This document shows positions 1 to 5,313 of a DNA stretch of 5,651 nucleotides, piece by piece. Numbering within the stretch: position 1 is the first letter of the stretch; every line of letters begins with the position of its first letter. The DNA lies in NCBI GenBank assembly GCA_028293225.1, contig JAQGPE010000702.1, positions 1 to 5,651 of the forward strand, written 5' to 3'. The notes below the pieces were generated by a model, which was not told the DNA's origin, ran no database searches, and worked only from the letters and a program-made list of their open reading frames with translations. The stretch is from Akkermansiaceae bacterium. GTDB lineage: Bacteria > Verrucomicrobiota > Verrucomicrobiia > Verrucomicrobiales > Akkermansiaceae. The position numbers were made by a program, and so were the translations under genes.

Positions 1-1
1 C

Positions 2-1453
2 GGGCGCACCAACCACTGGGGCCGCATCGCGCTGCGCTTCGGCGAATACGATTTCCGCCCGAAATCCCGTGACGGCCTCGGCTACGACTGGCCGATCTCC
101 TACCAGGATCTCGCCCCGTACTACGACAAGGCCGAGCTGATGGTCGGGATCTACGGCTCGAACGAGGGCATGGAAAACACCCCGAACTCGCCGGAGGGCA
201 TCCTGCAGCCGCCGCCGAAGCCGCGCGCCGCGGAGCTGCTGACCCGCAAGCACGCCCGCGCACTGAAGATCCCGGTGATCCCGATCCACCGCGCCGTGCT
301 CAGCGAACCGCTCAATGGCCCGGAACGCGCCGCCAAACTTTTCCCGAACAACCCGGTCGCACAGAAACTCGTCGCCACCGACATGTCAGGCCGGGCCGCC
401 TGCTTCTGGGCGACTCCCTGCGGTCGCGGGTGTTCGATCCGCGCCAATTTCCAGAGCACCACCGTGCTGCTGCCGATCGCGCTGGCCACCGGCAATCTGG
501 ACATCATCACCGACGCGATGGTTCGCCAGGTGATCACCGACGCCTCCGGCAAGGCCACCGGCGTCCACTACGTCGACAAGCCGACCCGCACCGATGCGAT
601 CGCCAAGGCTCGCATCGTCATCCTCAGCGCCAGCACCTGCGAGACCGCCCGCATCCTGCTCAACTCGAAGACCGCCCAGTTCCCCAATGGCCTGGCCAAC
701 AGCAGCGGCCAGGTCGGCCGCAATCTCACCGACAGCGTCGGCTCCTCCATGGGCGGCCACATCCCCGCCATGGAGGGCCTGCCGCCCTACAACGAGGACG
801 GCGCCGGCGGCAACCACGTCTACGTCCCGTGGTGGAACTACGGCATCCAGGAAAAGCTCGGCTTCGCCCGCGGCTACCACATCGAAATGGGCGGCGGCCG
901 CAGCATGCCAGGGATGGGCTCGCTCGGCATGCTCGACCGCACCTCCCCCGGCGTCTACGGGAAGAAACTGAAGGAGGAAGCCCGCCGCTACTATGGGGCC
1001 AGCGTCTGGTACGCCGGCCGCGGCGAAATGATCCCGAACGAAAACTGCTACTGCGAGATCGACCCCGACCGCGTCGACCAGTGGGGCATCCCGGTCCTGC
1101 GCTTCCACTGGAAGTGGTCGCAGCACGAGATCGGCCAGGCCGATCACATGCAGAAGACTTTCGCCGACCTGATCAACTCGATGGGCGGCAAGGCCACCCC
1201 GCGCCCCGGCAAGGAGGCACTTAACAAGCCCGGCGAAATCATCCACGAAGCCGGCACCTGTATCATGGGCAAGGAGGCGAAAAGCTCCGTGGTGAACTCC
1301 TTCGGCCAGACCTGGGATGTGAAAAATCTCTTCCTGATGGACGGCTCCATCCTGCCGTCGAATCCCGATAAGAACCTGACCCTCACCGTGCTCGCCCTCG
1401 CCTGGCGTTCCTCCGACTACCTGCTCGGGGAGATGAAGAAGGGCAACATTTGA
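2..1453 (+). CDS. GMC-family FAD-dependent oxidoreductase, catalytic subunit (5' end outside window)
   Basis: The reading frame is open from the first bases, giving 483 residues. The family usually has about 550-590, so the N-terminal FAD-binding GxGxxG region is missing only because the window cuts it. The visible part opens with GRTNHWGR, a signature of the gluconate/glucose dehydrogenase branch. The C-terminal GMC domain is intact: HEAGTCIMG carries the catalytic-base His at visible residue 415, and the DGS...NPDKNLTLT block carries the partner Asn at 458. Cys134, Cys140 and Cys144 form a C-x5-C-x3-C triad matching the spacing of the 3Fe-4S ligands of bacterial FAD-glucose dehydrogenase. 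The likely reaction is oxidation of a sugar or alcohol hydroxyl, with electrons passed to a cytochrome. The substrate cannot be read from sequence. It overlaps the downstream subunit-3 gene by 4 bases, so the two are probably translationally coupled. The export signal is expected on that partner. Confidence 0.93.
   Translation, partial: GRTNHWGRIALRFGEYDFRPKSRDGLGYDWPISYQDLAPYYDKAELMVGIYGSNEGMENTPNSPEGILQPPPKPRAAELLTRKHARALKIPVIPIHRAVLSEPLNGPERAAKLFPNNPVAQKLVATDMSGRAACFWATPCGRGCSIRANFQSTTVLLPIALATGNLDIITDAMVRQVITDASGKATGVHYVDKPTRTDAIAKARIVILSASTCETARILLNSKTAQFPNGLANSSGQVGRNLTDSVGSSMGGHIPAMEGLPPYNEDGAGGNHVYVPWWNYGIQEKLGFARGYHIEMGGGRSMPGMGSLGMLDRTSPGVYGKKLKEEARRYYGASVWYAGRGEMIPNENCYCEIDPDRVDQWGIPVLRFHWKWSQHEIGQADHMQKTFADLINSMGGKATPRPGKEALNKPGEIIHEAGTCIMGKEAKSSVVNSFGQTWDVKNLFLMDGSILPSNPDKNLTLTVLALAWRSSDYLLGEMKKGNI
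1436..1443 (+). promoter_or_regulatory. Ribosome binding site supporting the TTG start at 1450
   Basis: AAGAAGGG lies inside the last codons of the GMC gene, six bases before TTG at 1450. No comparable purine tract precedes the alternative ATG at 1477. This favours the TTG start, which overlaps the upstream TGA stop as TTGA. Confidence 0.45.
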
Positions 1454-2118
1454 ACCCCACGCCGATCCCTCACGCGATGCACGATTCCCAGATTTCCCGC
1501 CGCAGCGTCTTCAAGCTGATCGCCGCCGCCAGCACCCTCGGTGCGGTCCACACCACGCCTGCCGGAGCCCAGCCTCCGGAGCCGCTGACCCGCTCCTTCG
1601 GCGACCCGATGGTCGATCCCAACTGGAACCATCCGGTCATCCCGTGGGAAATGCCTCTCGTCGCGGCGGAGCTCGCCACCCTGAGCGTGCTCGTCGATCT
1701 CATCCTGCCCGCCGACGAAGGATCGCCCGCCGCCTCCACCATCGGCGTGCACGATTTCCTCAACGAATGGGTCGGCGCGCCCTACCCGGAAAACCGCGAG
1801 GACTATGAGACCATCCGCGGCGGCGTCGCCTGGATCAACACCCACGCCTGGCAGCTCCACGGCAAGACCTTCAAGGACCTCTCCGAAGCGCAGCAGACCG
1901 CCATTCTCGACAGCATCTGCGACCCCTCGCAAGCTCCGGCCGAACTGGCCTACGGCGCGCGCTTTTTCAAGAAGCTGCGCATGCTCACCCTCGGCGGCTA
2001 CTACACCCACCCCGCCACCTGGAAAAGCCTCGGCTACGTCGGCAACACCCCCATCGCCGGCCCCTACCCCGGCGTCCCGAACGAGATCATCAAGATCCTG
2101 GGACTGGAGGGGGTCTGA
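1450..2118 (+). CDS. Gluconate 2-dehydrogenase subunit 3 family protein with Tat signal peptide
   Basis: This is a 222-residue protein from a TTG start (213 from the alternative ATG at 1477). The N-terminus has a twin-arginine motif, SRRSVFK at residues 16-22, then a hydrophobic stretch and a likely cleavage site after AGA (38-40). Residues about 70-190 match the Gluconate_2-dh3 family: LVDLILPADEGSPAAS near 81-96, a DFLNEW segment near 102-107, and the C-terminal YYTHPATWKSLGY near 184-196. In characterised glucose and gluconate dehydrogenases this small subunit binds the FAD subunit and carries it through the Tat pathway as a folded complex. It has no redox centre. The position directly after and overlapping the GMC gene fits that job. 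A multihaem cytochrome subunit, the usual third partner, does not follow; the next gene converges after 20 bases. The family call is firm; the exact start is less so. Confidence 0.9.
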   Translation: MNPTPIPHAMHDSQISRRSVFKLIAAASTLGAVHTTPAGAQPPEPLTRSFGDPMVDPNWNHPVIPWEMPLVAAELATLSVLVDLILPADEGSPAASTIGVHDFLNEWVGAPYPENREDYETIRGGVAWINTHAWQLHGKTFKDLSEAQQTAILDSICDPSQAPAELAYGARFFKKLRMLTLGGYYTHPATWKSLGYVGNTPIAGPYPGVPNEIIKILGLEGV

Positions 2119-2138
2119 ACGCGTGCTGCTTGGCTTCG

Positions 2139-2660
2139 TTAAATCCGGGTCATCACCGAGAACAATCCCCGGCCGGAGGAATCGACGTAGAGATGGCCAC
2201 CGACCCCTCCGAACGCCATGTCGCCCTCCTGCCAGTCTTCCTTCCGGACCTCATCGAAACGAAACCGCCGGCCATCGACACCCATCTCAGCCTGGCCCTG
2301 CTCATACAGGCTGAGAATGACCCATCTGGTTCGATGCCAATGGTCATCGTGGATCTGGTAGAACGCGTGACGATGACAGATCGCGTGCCTGACCAGGGCA
2401 CGCTGAGCTTCCAGTTCGAAATGGTTCGCATGCTCCGGCCCACCGATGGGTTCGGCTCTTTCCAGCGCATTCAGAAGGACATCTGCAGGAACAAAGAAGG
2501 CCCTGATCTCGCCACCAACAGACGGCAACTCGCAGGCAATTTCCACCGGCGCCCCGGAAGGCGCGTCACACCACACACAGAGTTCGCCGGACCGGCCGAT
2601 TGTGGCAGGTCGCACCCTTTGTTTGCAACGTGGACAATGAATTGGCGGCTGGTGGTTCAT
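2139..2660 (-). CDS. Unrecognised small protein with N-terminal zinc ribbon
   Basis: I do not recognise this 173-residue protein. From the ATG at 2660 it begins MNHQPPIHCPRC. Two knuckles, CPRC (residues 9-12) and CVWC (28-31), are spaced as in a zinc ribbon. The middle is unremarkable, and a His-rich stretch around RHAICHRHAFYQIHDDHWH follows near residues 85-105. No signal peptide or membrane segment is visible, so it is probably cytoplasmic. A TTG at 2705 would add 15 residues and overlap the LysE gene by 13 bases; it has a GGTGGAG tract five bases upstream, whereas the ATG lacks one. I prefer the ATG because the zinc ribbon would then sit at the N-terminus. The base composition looks less GC-rich than its neighbours. 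It is the last gene of the leftward group and ends 20 bases from the convergent dehydrogenase operon. Nothing supports a specific function. Confidence 0.7.
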   Translation of the reverse strand: MNHQPPIHCPRCKQRVRPATIGRSGELCVWCDAPSGAPVEIACELPSVGGEIRAFFVPADVLLNALERAEPIGGPEHANHFELEAQRALVRHAICHRHAFYQIHDDHWHRTRWVILSLYEQGQAEMGVDGRRFRFDEVRKEDWQEGDMAFGGVGGHLYVDSSGRGLFSVMTRI

Positions 2661-2692
2661 AGGAAACAGGGAATGATGAGTCGCAGCGCCAT
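2657..2692 (-). other. Possible 11-codon mini-ORF linking the exporter and zinc-ribbon genes
   Basis: Immediately after the TAA stop of the LysE-type gene, an ATG at 2692 opens an 11-codon frame, MALRLIIPCFL. It is preceded by GGAG with ideal seven-base spacing. Its TGA overlaps the ATG of the zinc-ribbon gene as ATGA. It could act as a coupling relay that carries ribosomes to a start lacking its own binding site. It could equally be chance, with the TTG at 2705 being the true start. There is no protein-level evidence for it. Confidence 0.2.
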
Positions 2693-3319
2693 TTACCCTC
2701 TCCAAATCAACTCCACCGCCAGCACCAGCAGCGCCACGCCGAACGCCCCGTCGATCCAGCGCGTCGACCTTTCATACCGCGTCCGCAGCGGCGGCCACTG
2801 CAACAACGCTGCCCAGGCCGCCCACAGGATCACAGCCTGCCCGACGATCACCGCCCAGATCGCCACCGGCATCCAGTCCGGATGCGGCCCCTTCAGAAAC
2901 TTCGCCGTGATCGAAGCAATGAAGATCGCCGCCTTCGGATTCAGCAGATTGCAGAACAGCCCGCGCAGAAACGGCCCGTGCTTCGGCGCGGGCGGCACGA
3001 TCGCCTCCGCGCCTACCGCCACCGGCTTCGCCAGCGCCGACTTCAGCAGGAGATACGACAGATACAGTAAATAAGCCGCCGCCACCCAGCCCAGCGCCTG
3101 CAGCAGCTTCGGCATCCGGTCAAAGATCACCGCCAGGCCGCCGACCGCGAGGCCGGTATGAACGGCCAACCCCGTCGCAATCCCACACGCCATGATCGCT
3201 CCCGCCCTGGCACCCTGAGCCAGCGACGTCCTCGTCAGCAGGATCATGTCCGGCCCCGGACTGAACTGCCCCAGGGCCATGATTCCGGCAATGATGGCGA
3301 GATCGAGAAACGGGTGCAT
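2693..3319 (-). CDS. LysE/RhtB-family amino-acid (or small metabolite) exporter
   Basis: This is a 208-residue hydrophobic protein, the normal length for the family, with about six membrane segments. The N-terminal family motif is clear: PGPD at residues 21-24 in the first membrane segment, followed by a TSLAQGARAG stretch with the conserved glycines at 36 and 40. NLLNPKAA at 124-131 carries the conserved NPK. The charged loop at about 93-120 separates the two halves. Members export amino acids such as lysine, homoserine or threonine across the inner membrane, but the substrate cannot be predicted here. The gene sits 57 bases downstream of the sulfatase on the same strand. No terminator is visible in that gap, and a weak promoter candidate is present, so it may be read both ways. 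The ATG at 3317-3319 is the natural start because the hydrophobic first segment begins directly after it; the ribosome binding site is weak. Confidence 0.92.
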   Translation of the reverse strand: MHPFLDLAIIAGIMALGQFSPGPDMILLTRTSLAQGARAGAIMACGIATGLAVHTGLAVGGLAVIFDRMPKLLQALGWVAAAYLLYLSYLLLKSALAKPVAVGAEAIVPPAPKHGPFLRGLFCNLLNPKAAIFIASITAKFLKGPHPDWMPVAIWAVIVGQAVILWAAWAALLQWPPLRTRYERSTRWIDGAFGVALLVLAVELIWRG

Positions 3320-3330
3320 CGGCGCCCCGC

Positions 3331-3359
3331 TCTATAGGCCACCCACTCCACGCCTCCAA
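3331..3359 (-). promoter_or_regulatory. Weak candidate sigma-70 promoter for the LysE-type gene
   Basis: On the minus strand TTGGAG (3359-3354) and TATAGA (3336-3331) are separated by exactly 17 bases. The matches to consensus are 3 of 6 and 4 of 6. Transcription would start only a few bases before the ATG, leaving almost no leader. The 57-base gap holds no convincing terminator hairpin, so read-through from the sulfatase gene is equally possible. Confidence 0.25.
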
Positions 3360-3376
3360 CAGCAATCCCGCGGCGC

Positions 3377-4768
3377 TTATTTCACCGCCGCCTTCAGCTC
3401 CGCATACTGCCGCCGCATGTCCGTCAGCTCCGCGGCGTGCGCCGGATCCGTGCTGAGATTGGTCGTCTCGTGCGGGTCGTTCTTCAGATCGTAGAGCTGC
3501 TCGTAATCGTGCTCGATATACTTCATGTACTTCAGATCCGGCCGGACCACGCCCTCGACCTTCGGCAATTGCGGGCTGCCGAGATAGGTGTGCTCATAGA
3601 AAAATACCTGCCGCGGCTCCCTCTTCCCATTCACCACCTCATAGAGGTCGTATCCCTGCATCGCCTCCGGCGCCGCCAGCCCGGCCAGGTGCAGGACGGT
3701 CGGCGCAATATCGATGTTCAACGCCATCGTGTCGGAGACCTTCCCCCGCTGCTCCTGCGGCAGCCGTGGATCATAGAGAAACATCGGCACCCGGATCGAC
3801 TCCTCGTTGCCATACCATTTCCCCTCCATGCCGTGCTCACCGAGGAAGAAGCCGTTGTCGCCCATGAAAACGATGACGGTGTTCTGCGCCACGCCCAGCT
3901 TCTCCAGGCGCTCCATCAGGTGACCCACCGCATCGTCCACCCCGGTGATCAGCCGGTAGTAGTTCTTCACGTTTTCCTGGAACAGCTCCGGCGTGCCGAA
4001 CAACCCCTGCCAGCGCTTTCGAGCCAGGTTCTTATCGGTGCGGAAGAAATCCGGGAAGCGGTCCCAGTACTTCGGATCGGCCGTTTCCGGAACCGGCATC
4101 GTCATGCCCTCGTAGAGCTTCGCGAAGCGCTCCTGCACCGGATACCGCGGCGGCTCGCCATCCAGCTCATGCGGGGCCTTGAACCCGATCGAGAGAAAGA
4201 ACGGCTCCGGCTGGGTCGCGAAACGATCCAGGAACTCCCCCGCCTGCCGCGCCACCAGGTCCGTATGGTGGATCTTTTTCCCGCCTTCGCCATCCGGCAG
4301 GAAGTAGTGCTCCTCCTGCCCCACCTCCATGCAGTCGAAGATCTGCGGCGGCCGGTTGCCCACCCCCAGCTTGCCGACGAAGCCGACATGATAGCCCGCC
4401 TGCTTCAGAAGCGCCGGATAGGTCTGCGCCAGCGCCGCCTCGCTGAAATTGGTCGCGAAATCGTTGATCTTGTGCCGCGACTCGTACTGTCCGGACAGCA
4501 GGCTCGCCCGGCTCACGCAGCAGATCGAAGTCGTCACCCGCGCGTTGCGGAACAGCACGCCCTTCTTCGCCAGCGCATCCAGATTCGGCGTCTGGACGAT
4601 CGGGTTCCCCATCACGCCGAGAGCGTCCCAACGCTGGTCATCGGTGAGGATGAAGACGATGTTCGGCCTCTCCGGCCGGGCAGACGGCGCATCCTCGCCG
4701 CGCGCCGCCCCTGCCAAGATTACCAGCACGGCAGCGGCAAACCCGGTGAAAAGACGAGGCTTCATCAT
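3377..4768 (-). CDS. Secreted type I sulfatase (formylglycine-dependent)
   Basis: This is a 463-residue protein with a signal peptide, hydrophobic from about residue 6 to 22 and probably cut after A-R-G at 24, so it acts in the periplasm or outside. The alkaline-phosphatase-fold sulfatase core follows. NIVFILTDDQRWD carries the metal-binding Asp43-Asp44. CCVSRASLLSG at 83-93 is the formylglycine motif, with Cys83 as the residue to be modified. KAPH places a His at 200. GDNGFFLGEHG holds Asp304 and Asn305, and GKWYGNEESIRVP holds Lys317. The C-terminus, YDLKNDPHETTNLS, is the domain common in heparan and iduronate-type sulfatases. It hydrolyses sulfate esters, probably on a polysaccharide or glycosaminoglycan; the true substrate is unknown. 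Two oddities: valine replaces Pro/Ala in C-x-P/A-S-R, and the usual GKWHxG is GKLGVG, lacking its His. It begins 12 bases after the cytochrome gene, with GAGG ten bases before ATG. Activation needs a formylglycine-generating enzyme encoded elsewhere. Confidence 0.93.
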   Translation of the reverse strand: MMKPRLFTGFAAAVLVILAGAARGEDAPSARPERPNIVFILTDDQRWDALGVMGNPIVQTPNLDALAKKGVLFRNARVTTSICCVSRASLLSGQYESRHKINDFATNFSEAALAQTYPALLKQAGYHVGFVGKLGVGNRPPQIFDCMEVGQEEHYFLPDGEGGKKIHHTDLVARQAGEFLDRFATQPEPFFLSIGFKAPHELDGEPPRYPVQERFAKLYEGMTMPVPETADPKYWDRFPDFFRTDKNLARKRWQGLFGTPELFQENVKNYYRLITGVDDAVGHLMERLEKLGVAQNTVIVFMGDNGFFLGEHGMEGKWYGNEESIRVPMFLYDPRLPQEQRGKVSDTMALNIDIAPTVLHLAGLAAPEAMQGYDLYEVVNGKREPRQVFFYEHTYLGSPQLPKVEGVVRPDLKYMKYIEHDYEQLYDLKNDPHETTNLSTDPAHAAELTDMRRQYAELKAAVK

Positions 4769-4780
4769 GGCGAAAAAACC

Positions 4781-5137
4781 TCACATCGCCTTGACCGCCA
4801 GCACATAGGCCAGCACCGCCTTCTCATCGGCATCCTCCAGCCCGGCGTGACTGATCATTTTGGGCATCACCTTCTGCCATTTCGAGGTGTCGACCGCCTG
4901 CGGCAGCATGTAGCCGTGGCACTGGCCGCAGTTGAGCATGTAGGCGACGTGGCCGCGCTTCAGAGTATCCAGCGGCTGGTGGCTCTTCGCCGCCATGGCC
5001 GGGGTCGGGTTCGGCACCTCGGAAATCCCCCCCTCCTTCGGCTCCTCCCCGGTCACGATCTCTCCGCTGCCGTTCGGCGCACCCGTCGTACATGCCGCTA
5101 AAAGCAGCGCGCCCAGCCCTGAAATCCACATTCGCAT
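4781..5137 (-). CDS. Monohaem c-type cytochrome lipoprotein
   Basis: From the ATG at 5137 the protein has 118 residues. MRMWISGLGALLLAAC is a lipoprotein signal with an LAAC lipobox; Cys16 would be lipidated, anchoring the protein to a membrane facing the periplasm. A Gly/Glu/Pro-rich linker of about 40 residues follows. The haem site is CGQCH, with Cys70, Cys73 and His74, and the downstream MPKM supplies candidate axial Met91 or Met94. The C-terminal helix, DEKAVLAYVLAVKA, is typical of small class I cytochromes c. It is likely an electron carrier; its partner is unknown. A GTG at 5167 would add ten residues and cannot be excluded; neither start has a good ribosome binding site. The sulfatase gene follows after only 12 bases, which suggests co-transcription although the two have no obvious shared job. 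The nearby GMC dehydrogenase pair lacks a visible cytochrome subunit, so a link is conceivable but unproven. Confidence 0.88.
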   Translation of the reverse strand: MRMWISGLGALLLAACTTGAPNGSGEIVTGEEPKEGGISEVPNPTPAMAAKSHQPLDTLKRGHVAYMLNCGQCHGYMLPQAVDTSKWQKVMPKMISHAGLEDADEKAVLAYVLAVKAM

Positions 5138-5207
5138 GCCGTTCAGGCTATGCCGCGGCACGTTCACTGCTCAATGCCGGATTCCGCCCTTCCGGCCGAT
5201 TCACCTC

Positions 5208-5217
5208 TCCCCGGGGA
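5208..5217. repeat. Perfect 10-bp palindrome upstream of the acnA promoter candidate
   Basis: TCCCCGGGGA reads the same on both strands and lies five bases before the TTGACA hexamer in the divergent intergenic region. It could be an operator half of a pair with the palindrome at 5261-5270, or chance in GC-rich DNA. Confidence 0.3.
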
Positions 5218-5222
5218 ACCTT

Positions 5223-5248
5223 TTGACATTTTATCCGCTCCTTTTAAC
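5223..5248 (+). promoter_or_regulatory. Candidate promoter for acnA
   Basis: TTGACA at 5223-5228 is a perfect -35 hexamer in the only AT-rich patch of this intergenic region. The -10 is poor: TTTAAC (5243-5248) matches 4 of 6 but with a short 14-base spacer, while TAACCT (5245-5250) has a 16-base spacer and fewer matches. On the opposite strand the same patch reads TAAAAT (5233-5228), a good -10 for the cytochrome-sulfatase genes, but no -35 is visible for it. If used, the acnA leader would be about 55-60 bases. The call rests mostly on the -35. Confidence 0.35.
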
Positions 5249-5260
5249 CTCCCGCCCGCG

Positions 5261-5270
5261 TGCCCGGGCA
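5261..5270. repeat. Perfect 10-bp palindrome downstream of the acnA promoter candidate
   Basis: TGCCCGGGCA is self-complementary and shares a CCCGGG core with the palindrome at 5208-5217. Centre-to-centre distance is 53 bases, close to five helical turns. It would fall at or just after the predicted transcription start, where a bound repressor could block initiation. No known regulator site is recognised. Confidence 0.3.
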
Positions 5271-5313
5271 TCTGACCGGCCGCCGGAAACCCTGCCACAC
5301 GCCGCTTTTCTCC

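Noticed and set aside
386..1246. A 286-codon frame on the - strand within the GMC gene
   Set aside because: The composition (Ala, Gly, Val, Asp-rich) is that of an antisense shadow, and the + strand protein carries conserved motifs throughout.
1417..2010. A 197-codon frame on the - strand opposite the subunit-3 gene
   Set aside because: It is an antisense shadow; the + strand frame has a Tat signal and a family match.
2115..2145. Possible bidirectional terminator between the convergent genes
   Set aside because: Only a four-base AACG/CGTT pairing is present, with no stable stem and no U-tract on either strand.
2130..3074. A 314-codon open frame on the + strand across the zinc-ribbon and exporter genes
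   Set aside because: The exporter on the opposite strand is certain from its motifs, and this translation looks low-complexity without family features.
3437..5101. A 554-codon open frame on the + strand across the sulfatase and cytochrome genes
   Set aside because: It lies antisense to two well-identified genes, its translation is rich in Arg, Leu and His with no recognisable domain, and long antisense frames are expected in GC-rich coding DNA.
5276..5286. CCGG-loop-CCGG hairpin in the acnA leader
   Set aside because: A four-base stem with a three-base loop is too small to mean much in GC-rich sequence.
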